A stretch of 64,000 bases of DNA, taken from positions 56,075,360 to 56,139,359 of the forward strand of contig OX411544.1 of assembly GCA_948146395.1 (NCBI GenBank). The letters are read 5' to 3'. Under the pieces are notes generated by a model, which saw only the letters and a list, made by a program, of their open reading frames with translations, did no database searches and had not been told where the DNA came from. The position numbers and the translations under genes were made by a program. Origin of the DNA: Fragum whitleyi (lineage: Eukaryota > Mollusca > Bivalvia > Cardiida > Cardiidae). Positions 23,911-37,900 of the stretch are shown here, piece by piece (the first letter of the stretch is position 1; every line of letters begins with the position of its first letter).

Positions 23911-24608
23911 CACTCGGCCAATCTCACGATTAACCTCGGATGTACATAGACGGACTATTTTTAAAAATTACGGCAAAACCTAGAGAATTCTACCGACTTA
24001 TATCAGATAGTTTCTAGAGTCCTGGCTACTTATTCGAAAATCACAGACTCGAAAAACCTGCGTCGAAAAGCCCTGTCGAAATTTATAAAATTGAACTCCT
24101 TTTAAGGTAATCTTGGATCTGCCATTGTGCAAAGTATGGCCTAAATGTCCTTTACCGGCACCTTTTTTTGCACGTGGATATAGTGAAAATCGTAATGTAC
24201 ATGTATGTCTTCTATATATGTTTTATCACTGTAAATGCTATAGATTAAACGATATGTTCACTCAGAAAAGACTAATCTAATATTGGAATAATAATATATC
24301 TGGTAAGCTGTTTTAAAAAATTCTAGTACAAGGCCATTGTTTGACTGTAAGTTTTTCTAAAATTCAGGAGCGATCGATCCCTTTTTTTTCAGGTGTCAAC
24401 ACTTCTATCTGAGGGGTCAAAACACTAAAATGTTGATCAGCTGTTGATAAGATTTTGATTAGAGATTCATGAATATAAATGTTATACAGATATGAAAGAG
24501 ACAATCACCATGTTTCTGTTATAAAAAGAATTAAATAAAGCCAAATTAGTCCTTATAAAAAAAGGGGTCATATTGGAATATCTTCTAATTTCTAGGGTCA
24601 AAACCCTG

Positions 24609-24730
24609 CCCTGCGTTCAGGAAGACAAAACGATGCAAACCGTTTGCGAATTATATATCGTTTTGCACGTGAACTTGCATGCAAATCGGGTTATTATTGG
24701 CAAACATTTTGCACCGTTTTGACATCCAGA
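24609..24730. mobile_element. CCCTGCGTTCAG palindrome family
   Basis: CCCTGCGTTCAGGAAGACAA, AACGATGCAAACCGTTTGCG and a right half with GCAAACATTTTGCACCGTTT. The right terminus has lost CCTGAACGCAGGG. Confidence 0.7.
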
Positions 24731-25976
24731 CCGCATGGCTTGTTTAAGGGTCATACACAAGCCCTGCTAGCGATCTCTTCTTTTTCATTTCGGCAGTTTT
24801 CTGCGTTTACGAAAAAAAAATAAAACTTGTTGTTATTGAATAACTTTTTGTTGTTGTTGAAGATATATTCATGAAATTTGACATTTTCCTTCAAAGTCAT
24901 AAGAGCTTAAAGCAAGGGGGATAACTCAAACATTTTTCTAAAAGTCTTGCTCTTTTTTCGACTCAGATTGTTGCATTATTCAGCACATGCAGCCAAGCAT
25001 ATGCACCCGTCGGCGATGCCTTTGTTTTTATCATTTCGACAGTTCATATCAACTTACAAGAATACTGCATCCCTAAATATATAGACACAAGGTAAGGAAT
25101 CTACGTTTTTTGAAGGAATGTGGATTCCTACGAGGTTAGGACGTCCTATGGTGCAAACCACAGTGCTTTTAAAACACCCGTACCTACTAAAATGGTAGCT
25201 GCACTACCTTGTGTTTATTCACTTGAATATACAATCTAATTATAAGTTTCTCAATCCAAATGCCTAAGATCGATCAATGTTACAAATAAAAACAGTAATT
25301 TGTTTTCAGGTGAACAAATGTCATTTGATTTCCATGATTTTTTATGGAAAATTGTGGGGTCATAAGGGGTTCTTAGAATGGGGCCTAAGTGACGGGAAAA
25401 AGTGACATGCCCTCAAATCCCTCTTACTTCGTCCTTAACCTGTTGACATTTTACGTAGTTTAGACAGAATACATTTTTAATACTATATGATTATAATTTA
25501 ATGCAATAAGTTTCCATTAGTTTTCGTGCATTATGATTCGCTGAAAAATTATTTTCATTCCCAGATGAAATCAATTTTTAGTACGCAGCTAAATTGTTAA
25601 CTTCCACACAAAGTAGCCCGAAAGAAATCTGTCTTATATGGAGAAATATTCACACTTTTGCTTCGTTATATTAAATTATAAGATATGTAGAGAGCATTTG
25701 ATGATTTCAAGAAGGTGTGAAACTTAAAACCTAATCACACTTATATATGAATCCGCTCTGCGCATTAACAGTGCGATTAGTTCTTTTTTGCTTCATACCT
25801 TTACGAAATCAAAAATATTTCTTTGTCTCTTCAATATATCTTACCGTGACAGACCGTTCATGTCAACGACATTTTCGAAGAACCGCTTGAAGAACATCTT
25901 AAACCCATCTTTGGGTCCATGTTTTAAATCAGCAGTAACCGTTCGGAATATTATTTTCTACTTATAGATTTCCAGA

Positions 25977-28900
25977 ATGCCTGTTAAAATGAATATCACC
26001 AGGATTCGACCAATGATCGCAACATTTTCCGTAATTTGTGTCATAATATACATGGCATACAACGATGCCGGGAGTAAATATGGACAGTTACACTCATTCA
26101 AAAGGGAAACACAGACTTTACTTAAGGTAGTGGACATGTAATAGTTCCTCAATGTTTCGGAAGAAATGAACTTTAACAGTATTAACCGAGGTTTCCTAAT
26201 GATTTCATTAGGAAACCTCGATTAACACTGTGTAAGGTCATTAATCACAAGGTAAGTGTTCGATTCAGTCGCCATCATAGCGCAGTGGTAGAGTAACGGA
26301 ATGTCATTCAAAAGGTCCAAAATTCGATTCCCGATGGCGACACTCATTTTCTGACTATTTGTCTTCCACCAATGGGTTGATAATGGTAGACCTATTTAGA
26401 CAGCAGATGGGAGACTAAGAAAGGATGTGATGATAGTACTGGTGTAAGAAATACCAGTATTCTATTGTTAGGTGACCCAGCCGCCGCGATATACGAGTAG
26501 TCAGAAGGCATACGATTCAACTCATACCGTTTCTTAGACAACGGACATCTATGATAGAAAATATTATTTAAGTCTCAAAACTTTTTGATAGCCCCTCCTA
26601 AATGAGAGATTGTTCGAAGCGGCGTAAAACCCTCCCAAACAAACAAACAAACAAACAAAGTGTTTGATTCAAGATTACATGTATTTTTGATTTCGTAGAG
26701 GTATGAAACTGAAAACCAAATCAGTTTGTATGAATACGTTTAATGGAAATCCATCGGTAAGTGCTCAAAGAGTTGTGTGAACGAGTAAATTTTATATAAG
26801 GCGAAGTATGTCATTTTTTTATGGGGGCGCAACATTTCATTGCCATGCTGCATTCATATTGGAGGAGTTTTGGTACAGTCAATGACAGTGTAGAATTGAT
26901 AAAATGAATGAATTTGAATGTGTGGGCGGGATTTTATCAAAATTTATGGGAGGTAATACGAAATCGATAATTGTGTCTAAATTCGACGAAATTATACATA
27001 TTTTATTACCTCCCTATAAAGAAGTGTACAGACTTTTCTTTACAAAGGTAGTATGTCTTCGCGAATGCTTTCAAATTAACTCAAGCTACTGAAAAGCAAA
27101 AATAATTGGTGGTGCTAATCAGCTTTTGATATGCACACAGCCGAAGATATTTAAACAACATCTTTTTGTCTATTTGATTTAGTGTATGAGACCCGAAAAC
27201 AATGGTATTGGAGATGGTAAGCCCTATTTAATACCAAGTGATGAAGTACTCGGCAAATTAAACGATGAAGACTTGTTAAAGATGTATTGGAGGTAGGTCC
27301 TATTTTCAGTCCATATTGCTCTAGCTACCAATTTTATTTAGCGACCAATTTTATTAAGCGACCATCAGACAAAATCACCCCAACGTAATCTCTGAAAATA
27401 TGGACATTATTAAACGAAAACTGTTTATTTTTTAATCTTTTGATGTTGGAACGCATTAAAATCGTCTCAATGAGACAATTCCAACGGATTCGAACATCAT
27501 GTGATCCGGCGTGATAATCTATCTATATATAATCAAAATTACCTGTCTTATTTGTCATGAAATATTGTATTAAGAGACCATTTGCATAACCGACCGCTTT
27601 TTTGTGCCCCCCCCCCCCCCCCCCCATAGTGGTCGCTAAACGAAGCTTTACAGTATTTGTTTTTTCAATTTTACCCCTCTGAAATTTCACTTCACCCATA
27701 TCGCACCGTATGAATCATTTCAAAATTTGCAGAATTTCAACGTAGTTTTTTTTCAATTACCGCCGTCATAGCGCAGTCGGTAGGGCGTCGAGCTATCATT
27801 CAAAAGGTCCCGGGTTCGATCCCCGACGGCGACACACTCATCCTTTCCGACTTTTTGTCTCCGACCAAAGGGTTGATAGTAGTAGTCCCTCGTGGGATAG
27901 CAGACGGAGGCTAAAAAAGATGAAAAGGTAGAAATGTTGTGAGAAATATCAGGAGTCTATTAATAGGTGCTCCAGTAGCAGAGATATGAATGAAAGATTG
28001 TTGAAACCTCATACAAACAAACATATCTTTCAATTAGTATTTCAATTGATATTTTTCAAATGGTATTCTAGTTAATATTTTTATGCACTTGCATCGATAG
28101 ATCAGCTATTGGTGATATGATAAAATAAGACTTCAAATTTCTCATACTTCTGGGGACAAAGCATTTCTGTAGGTACCAATTTCAAAATCGTCAATCAATG
28201 CCACTTTCATTTTCCATTGTCAATATACACCATTGGCTAAAAGTTAAGCATATTTCTACCAAATGGTAAAAAAATTCAGCAACCCTTTGAGATACAGCTG
28301 TATGATAAGCCATACGGAATTCCAATGCCCAATACACATAATAATTGTGTCTTTGATGATAAAAATGTGCTTAGCCGTAGTTTGAAAAGGGGAAGCGTTA
28401 AACAGTACAACCCGGAAGTTGAAAGCAGTCATGGATTGCAAGTTATATGATTTCCCACATGATTCTGAAAGTGTTGCTCGAAATAAATTAATTCTGAAGA
28501 TTTTAAGATTGTAGTCTAACTTTAAGAGATATCGAGCCTTTTGGCCACCAAAGATAACTTTCTACGGGTTCGAAATTTGGAGGTCGACTTTAAATTATGC
28601 ATACTCATATGCAAATGAAAGTGTCTATTAGAAAACTCATGAAAAGTTATCTGGTCTTGTTATAAATAGCATTAGAATGGTTTCATTTTTTCAGTCTCAC
28701 ATATTTCATTGGCGATTCTTAATTGATATGCTTTACTTTATAGTATATGTGCATGTGCTATTTCAACGTTTGAGTTGGCCATAACTTTGTAGGCCTATAT
28801 TGGTACAATACCTTTAAGTGAAAACAAAAGAAAGACTAAGCTGATGCACAGGTTGGCAAGAGGCTTTACCTTGAGCCCTTTGAGATTGTTGGAAATGTCA

Positions 28901-31900
28901 TGCAGAGGCTTTAATACTTTTTTACGTGTTACTGCTTGTAAATGTAAACAAAGTCTAGCGTGTAAGAGAAAAAAAACATGTTGGCCAACCGTTTTAGAAA
29001 TGTGATCCACAGTGTATGTGTGAAAAAGAGGGTTTTATTCCTAAGCGTCCTCGAACGGTTCAGCCTCATGAACGCATGGTTGTTCTCTTGCAGGTATGTA
29101 AATACATTACAGATATTGTGCCAAAACCAGTCACGACTGGGATCGTTAGGGGATGGTGGAAAGGAAGTATGTTTAGACGGAATATTTGAGCCCAAAAGGC
29201 CATGTATTGTCTACTCGTTTGGGTATGTTTGTTTCTTATTTGAAAAATGTCGTACATCTGTTCTTTAAATTTACAAACAATCAAAATTTCACTTGAAAGT
29301 TGAGAGGCGGATACGTCATATTTGAAGAGTACCGCATTAGCAATAATATTTTGAGTGAAAGAAAACAAGGCCCGTTTAACTCTGTTTGAATAAATTAAGA
29401 GTACATGTATAAACCACATCCAAACTAAGAGTATCGATTCTTTCCTAACTCAGAGTGTAAAACACATCCAATTCATAATTTTTAATCACATCCAAGTTAA
29501 GAGTTTTATTCACATCAAAATTCGTTGTATAAGTCAATTCCAAATCAAGAGTATAAATCACATCTAAATTAAGAGTTTAAAACCACATCCAATTAAAGAA
29601 TATCAAGCACATCCAAATTAAGAGTATAAATCACAACCAAATTAAGAGAATAAATCACTTCCAAATTCAGAGTATCAAATACATCTAAATAAATAGTGTA
29701 AATAACATCCAAATGAATAATATCCAAATTCAGGGTATAAATATCAATCAATTAGGAATATAAATCACATCCAATTAAGAGTATTAATCACAGCCAAACT
29801 AGGAGTATTAATCACACATATGTTAAGAGTATAAATCGCATCCAAATTAGTAAACTGTATAGCAGTGAAACTGCCAATTTCAAAGTTGTTAAATTAAAGT
29901 TACCATAATTTAAGATTTTGTTAAAAGACGAATTGTTGACGCCACTACTCCGATATTTAGTTTCGAGCATCGGCGGAAGTTATTCGTGCGTGCTCGTTAA
30001 TTATTACGCTTTTGTAATAATCAATTTTCATATTTGATACTACCTTTTTCATTAACACTCCAAAGAAATATTTCGACTGTACTAATATTATATCATATTG
30101 TTTGTAAATTTCTGACATGAAGATCTGTAAAGATCAAATCTGTTCAATAAAGAATCTTGAATCTTGTATACGCGGGGGAAATGGAATTTCCTTTAAACCT
30201 CCACAGGATGGTTATAGGGCTATAAGAAGTATTTCATTTGAAATACTATACCTTACATTCATATAGACCACAAATTTCGATAATTAGGATTATCTGAAAA
30301 CACAGAAACAAAGGACGATTTAGGAAGTTTCAGGAAAGAAATAAGAAATGAAGAGGACATGAGACAGAGAATAAAGGGCGTGTTACTTTTCACTCAAAAT
30401 ATTCCCTTTATATTGTACTTTTAAAATATCACCGTATCCGATTCTCACACGATGACCTTAGGGTCGTACGGATAGTTCAATGTGGAAATTTAATGACGAA
30501 ACATTGGAAAAGAGCTTGTAGGATCGTTAAAAAGTAAATCGATAAAAGAGATAAAGAACATAGTGTTAAATTACCTTTCTATGCTTTCATTTTCAAGCAA
30601 TAAATTTCCGAAAATATATTACATCTAAAAATGAAACTAATATTGTCAATAGAAAATATCTGGTTCTCGTCTGCCTCTTTCTTTTAGATTATCTTCTTAC
30701 ATTCACTGCTAAATCTTAAGAATCTTAACTTTTGGAATGAGTTTTGTTTTGCAAAAAAGACATTTTGACTGAATTTCATCAAACAAACATCAAATAGCTT
30801 TACCTTTGCAAGAGATGTTACTTTTGATGTTAGTTCAGATTCACCTAGTATCAGATGAAAAGAAGCCGAGTTTAAAAAAAATCATTAAGATACCTTTGCG
30901 TCATCTTTGGTAACCCAGTGTCGCTTCATTCCGTGAACTACATTTATCAACGCTGGAACAAATAGTTAACTTGTTCTCGTTCTCATGAATAATTCATGAA
31001 GCATTTTAGGTTATTTGTGAGAAAATTTGATCTAATTTTAGTCTGCATTACACGTCATTTCTATTTCTAAATATATTCAAAATTCAAAAATCCCTATTGA
31101 AAAAAGCTTTCTTTTCTAAAAGGCACGACAACTAGGACATAGCTTATGTCATCGGACACCTATTTTCGCTATCCTATATGCATCATGCAAATCAAAATTT
31201 CCAAACTCTTACTGATAAATAATTAAAATATGTCCACAAAATCTAGTTTATCTGATATCTCTTCTCTGTATTCAACTTTATCACACACCTAAATCAAATT
31301 TTCGAGTATCCTAACAGCCTTGCATTATGGAATAGGTTTTAGCTATTGGAATTTCCAGGTGATTTTTAGCGATAGAAAACTCGTTTCAATATCTTATTGG
31401 AAGAGTAGCATTACATCATGTACATTTTGATTGGCCAATCAAGGTATATAGAATTTTAATTGATACTGTTCGCACGCGCGTAATAAACCCAGGGGAAATG
31501 AATGTAGAGTAACGTAATTCTTAATGCCTTGGCTTCGAGTGTAATTTGCGCATTTAATATAGCTTAGTTATAAATCTGGTCTTAAAATTTCCAATTAATG
31601 ATATTTTATTAGATCGGCTGTTTTCGAAGAAAACCTAAGGTATTATGATCATCTTGGCCTCGTTCACGTTGGTGTTGTCGTTGTCGTTAGCGTTAACGTT
31701 GGTGTGACATACTTTAACCTTTTCTGTTGTTGGTGAAGATTTCTCCATGAAACTCGGCATGTGTGTTTACCATCACGAGAGCTACCCAGACTATAAAGCA
31801 TTTTTGTAAGAATTATTGCCCCTATTTTTTACTAGCAGATTTTTTTTGCATTATCCAGCACCTGCAGCCGAGCAATGCATCCGCGCTCTTTTTTCCAATC

Positions 31901-34900
31901 TGTCCAATTCAACATTACTTTAAAAGTTTTTGAATTCCCAAATTTAAACCCTTCATGAGAGTGGTTTTGCTCTTGACCTCTTACTTTTGCTCTTGACCTT
32001 TAACAAACTTTAAATATTTGACTTGTTCCTTTATTCCTTATAGAACACAATACTGCATTGTAAAGAAGTATAAGATCATGTGCTTTTTCAGAACGTCATG
32101 AGAGCGAATCAGGGGGTCTTGTGCCTCTTTTTAATTTCTGTTTTTCAGTTCGAATTTCCAATTTGATTTTGAAGTAGCGGTTTATAAAATTTATGGATGT
32201 GACGTTTATACTTTTGACCCAAGGTAAGTATCCTCCTTATGATGTGAAACTTCGTCAAATAAAAACGACTACGTTGTCATTGGACGAGACAACGCACAAC
32301 CTCGCGTTTTATTAAATAGATATGACCGTATTTATTAAATGAGTAAACTATAAACGGAAAACCCGAGGCTCTTTCAAAATTAACACACACCTTTGTTTCA
32401 CATTACCTGTAGAATTACGATTCGTAGGCTTCATTTTAAGCCCTGCGTTCAGCAATACCGAACGATGCAAACAGTTTTCTAATTATACCACGCTTTGCAC
32501 GCAAGCGCAAGTGCGAAGCGGGGTATAATTGGAAAACTGTTTGCACCGTTCGGTGATCCTGAACGCAGGGCAGGTGCTGAACCCGGCTAGCTCAGCGGTA
32601 ACGCATTGAACCGGTAATCCTTGTGCCGGAAGTTATAAACCGGTCCAGCTAACCTTCACCCAACATTTGACAACTGTCAATGTGATTCGAATCATTTGTC
32701 TCCCAACAATAGTTGTATGACATTAAAATATTCCGAAAAATGAACAAACCTGCAAGCCTTCTTACCAATTAATGATTAAATGCTTGAATTGTTATAAAGC
32801 TTTGAATTGATAAAATATGATATTGTAAAAAGTGCTTTGTACTTATTACTACAATACTACAATTTCTTTAATGCCTTTCGGTGGTTTATCGAGAAATAAC
32901 GGTAGATTATCAATTGATAATCTCACCGCAAAAGCAGTGAAAATTATCAAAAACTTATACCCTGCTTTTGTGCATTTCATTCTATCTGACGTCATCTATG
33001 CGGGGCGAAATAAATGACGTTACAATGAACGTTGCCTAGCAATCACGCGCAAAATGACGCGCTTTACGAAAATATGTCCTAGAAATTTCACATTTTGTCT
33101 CATTTTTTGCATTTAACAAATAGAATAATCGTTTGTTTTTCGAGTAAGATCGATTAATATTTCATTTCGTGAACAACAAAAGCTATGTTTCACTCGTGGC
33201 TCTGCCACTCGTGAAAATATAGCTTTTGTTGTTCACTCAATGAAATATAAATCGATCTTACACTGAAACAAACGATTATCCTCTTATTATTATAATAAAT
33301 TGAATTGAATTGTATGATAAGTAGTTCGCTAAAATCGGATGAGAAGCTGGTGGTTCGGATGAAATGTGTTGGTTTTACTGATGTTAGGACAGGAGGGAAA
33401 CCATGGAAAGGTTTACCGGCCGCCATGACAAAAGCACAGTATTGTTTAAAGTGTCGTTAATCCAATGCAAACAAACAAATTTATCTTTATTAAACATCTG
33501 TGAGTAGAGGACCAACACGAAATTATTCTTTTTCATTCAGAAAATTTCCAATGACGCGTGCGGGATTCAAACCGGGACCCTCCCATCTGACTATACCCAT
33601 TCACAATAGTTTTACGCTGAAGCCTACGTGTATTTTGTTTCTTTTACTTTCAAAGCATGGAAGTCGAAGGGACAGACGGAAAAGAACGAATTCCCAAGGA
33701 TCTGACGTTTAAAAAAGTTGGCCTTTCTGGAAAAGACTATGTTACCTCAAAGTCGTGGCAAATGAAAACACTACAGACTATTTTGAAGGAAAATGGACAG
33801 GAAAATGTATGTAAACAATATTTTCACAATAATTTGAGCCTGTGCGTGACATTTCCAACAATTTCAAATATGCGCAAAGCAAAGCTTCTGGCCAGCCTGT
33901 GGCCAGCCTGTGTTGTTTCACAGGCTAGCCAAAATCTTCACTATGCGCTATATAGATAGATAAGGTCTAAAAGGATCTTCATGCAGCTAGCATATATCAT
34001 AAATACATGGTGTTTTTGTCAACGCTATCCAACGTTTGTACCTCGCGCAGATGTGAAATTGTTGGAAATGTCACCCACAAGCTCATATTAATTTTAAGTT
34101 AAGAGATGAAGAGGGTACATGTTGATTTCATGGTGGTATGCAACTTAAAACATAATAACAGCGAATAATTGCAATCCAATAAAATGAAGAATTCTGATTG
34201 GTTTAAATCGCATCACGTGGGGAAATCCATTGCACTTTATTTCTGTATAAAATGCAATAGGTCTTTCGGGAAACCCCCGACCTTCGATCTGCAAGTCCTG
34301 TGTTGTAAAACTTGAATTAACCTAGTTCCCGATCATTAACGCAATATTGCTATTTAATCTATTATAAATTAAGACATTTTCGAAATAATTTACGATTACA
34401 AGCATACAGTTCTGATTCTGAGCCGACGTAAACTTAGAAAACAGCGAGTCGACGAAGGCCATCAAGCTTAAAATGTTTTTTTCCGAGTATTTTAATAGTT
34501 TCTTCGACCTAGGGGATTGCAATTATAAGGGATGAGTGTCTTTTGCACTGTGTTTATTGGGTATAAAGTGCAATTGCCTTAGCACATGGCTTAAACATAA
34601 CGCCCTACGGGCGTTATTTGCCATGTGATAAGGCAATTGCACTTTATACCCCAATAAACATAGTGAAAAGGACACTCATCCCTATAATGAATATGCGAAG
34701 CGAAAAATTAAACACAAGTCATCCGGTGGTCGTTTAGAACTCTACTGACCAATTTCAGAAGAGCTTTAGCGATACCGGTTTTCCAGTCCGGCGCCTCTCT
34801 GTTTTGCGGATGTCTGTCAGTCTGTCCGTCCGTTAATTGGCTCTTGAGTCCACAGTTTTTTTCCGATAATTTTCAAACTTAATCAGAATGTTTGTACCAT

Positions 34901-37900
34901 CACCAGGATCGTTCCTTTCGAAAATGTGTCAACAAGCGTCACGAGAAAAGCGGCTTAATGAAAATTTAACTAGAAAATCCTCGTAATCCTCGGATCCACA
35001 ATTCTGATTTGGTTGTCTTCTAACCTCTTCAGAATGATTGGATCATCACAGGGATCTTTCCTTTCAAAAATGAGTCCGATCCGTCAAGAGTCACGGGAAA
35101 AGGGGCCTAATGAATATTAAATAAAAAAATATCATTCTTAACACACCACGGATTTCTTCCAATTAAATTCATATTTATCAGAATGATTTGACAATAACAG
35201 ATTTGTTTGTTTAATCTTGTTCAGCGCTACAAAGTCATAGGCTGTTCAAAGAGTCGATAGAGGGTCTCAGGTCGTCAAGGGCCTCTTGTCAAAATATAAT
35301 CATATATTACAATAGAATGATCATGCTAGATTCAGAAAGTATACTAAGAGCGAAAAGTGTCGACTCTAGTCATCCTGCTGTGCTTACAGTCTCGCTTGAT
35401 TTAACAATGTTTGCACTTCCCAGAAGGTACCGTTTCGTCAGACTGGTCACAAGTATTTTTTTACAAAAAAGTTGTTTGAGCGACAGAGACGCACCAGATA
35501 TAATAATATGAAAATAATGAAATAAGAAGTTAGAATAACCATAAGAGATTCGTTGAATCGCGCTGCTCACGGTGAATCAAATTTCCGGAAAAAAATCGAC
35601 CCAAATCACCCTGCGCAAGCCCCGCAGTCTTACTAGGCTTGACGTACATCCTAAATGGTCCCCATTCCTTTAACGTATACTTTTGTACTCCTGTCGTGAG
35701 TTTTACTCGCACACCTTTTCAGAGATTGCATGTAGGCGGCCGGGTAGCTACATAGAAAACATCGTTAAATTGACATTAATTTCTATCAAATCCATTCTAA
35801 ATCGCTCACTCAGCGCTCCATTCATTCATTCCAAACACTCAAACAAACCATTCAAAAATGCTCCAAATTAACGGAAGAAGATAAAATCCGCAACGTCGTT
35901 CAAAATGAACTAGTCATGTTTAAAGAACGGAAATACACTGACATAATTGAATTTGTTCGCGTATGATAGGTTCTTGAAGAAATAAGAAGCTATTTGTAGA
36001 TCGTGTTCGCATATTTTATCAAAGGGAGGTAATAAATATCGCTAATTTGTTTATACTGATCAAAATTAAACACATTGGATTAATTCCCTTTAAATTCACT
36101 CAAAACTCACCACACTCATTCAATTTCATACTTTATTATCATTCCAAAATTAGTCATCTTGTCAATTTCACTATGTTGTTAACTGTTATTCGGTATAGTA
36201 TTCGCTTTGAAATCGAGAGGTCTCGAGTTCGAGCTGCAGACTGACTGCGTGTTTTCTCTCACGAATGGCATTCTGTGCCCACCGTAGATCGTGCCTGCAT
36301 TAGTTTTATGACAAAAGGTTCATTATCCCCCCCGCCTATGAAGAAGAGGGGGGTATATTGATTTCACCATGTCTGTCTGTCTGTCCATCCGTCCGTCCAT
36401 CCGTCCGTCCATCCGTCCGTCAATCCGTCCGTCCACCCGTCCGTCCATCCGTAGACCTTTTCGTTTCCGGACTCTAAATCAAGAACCAAGTGACCTAGAA
36501 CCATGAAACTTTATACAAATGTTGCTTATGAGCCAAGGATGTGCCCTATTGTTTTGGGTCACTAGATTAAAGGTCAAGGTCACAGTCAGCCTTTGTTCAA
36601 TTTTCGTTTCCGGACTCTAACTTGAGAACCAAGCGACCTACAATCGTGAAAATTTATACAAATGTTGCTTATGGCCTAAGGAAGTGCCCTATTGTTTGGG
36701 GTCACATAGGTCAAAGGTCAAGGTCACAGTCAATTTATAATTGCATTTTGACAAAGCGCTTGTGGGGGGTATAAGTCCGCTCTGCGACAATTCTAGTTAA
36801 TTCAATGTATAAGCTCTGATTGATGTGGTTGCTTTAAAATTTGAGGACATGTTTCCAGTAAAAAAATTGAATTTCGCAGGTTGAACTTACTCAAACGCAA
36901 AAGAAACTAGGCACACTTTAAGTTAAGATAAAAGCAGTTTTATCGGTCATAGGCATTTTTTGGCCTTCAATTGCAACAGAAACACTACCAATAATCTACA
37001 TGCAAGATTCCGGCAAACAGGCACAGTCGCAGATCGACTTCGAAATGGAAGACTTCGGGTTTCTGACACCAGATGAGACCGTCAATTTGAATTGACGCAC
37101 GCTAGGCACCGGCTACTGCTACAGTAGGCAGTACGGTATAAGCATTGACACCGTTCTCAGACGACTTCGTACGTAGGCCGATACGAGCCAGACGACCTTA
37201 CTTTGGAAGCAAATTGATGCAATGCAACCTCGCTGCTCGCTCCACTGGGCACAGCAGCTCCTCCGTTGGCGAAGGCGTCAGTGGAATCAAACCCTCTCTT
37301 TTCTGACGCGTCTAGTTTCAACCTCAGTTACCACGAAGGTCAAGTGCGGTTGTATAGGAAAAGAGATGAGCGATTCGCGAACTTCTACATTGTTGAAAGA
37401 CACAGGTTCGGTTGGGGGGTAGCGTCATGGTGTGGGGTGGGACAATGGGGAATTAGAAAACTGAACTGGTAATTGTACACGGCAATCTCAATGCTGCTGA
37501 GTACATTAATTTGGTGGTGAGACCTGTAGTTGTTCCATTCATCCGCCAGCACGTTCCTGTCACATTTATGCACGACAATGCTCGCCCGGATACGGCTCGC
37601 ATCACGCGGCAATATTTGAATACAAATGGCGATGAAATCTTGCCGTGGCCAGCCGTCCCCCTGACCCTAACCCTATCGAGAATTTTTCGGCTCTCCTTGG
37701 TCGAAAAGAAAGAGCCATGCATAATGTTACCATTTTGCAGGAGCTGTAGCAGGCTTTGTGGGTCGAATGGAACCGCATTCCATCGTTGGTCGTACAACGT
37801 TACGTGATCTCAATGAGACGTCATATTATATCCTACAGGAAATACGTCAATATGGAGGACATACCCGATATTAATGAAGTTATTTCATATCCATCCTTGA

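Noticed and set aside
25958..26152. Minus-strand frame over the METTL24-like exon 1
   Set aside because: The plus strand gives a start, membrane anchor and a phase-matched donor; the minus reading is its shadow.
29399..29852. CRISPR-like array
   Set aside because: Units are adjacent without unique spacers and are diverged; the host is a eukaryote. It is a minisatellite.
33500..33712. Plus-strand 70-residue frame before METTL24-like exon 5
   Set aside because: It runs through the acceptor in the wrong frame; the FDPSM join fixes the correct frame from 33656.
37511..37807. 98-residue frame as a gene
   Set aside because: It is a piece of the broken Tc1 transposase inside the element at 36890-38154.
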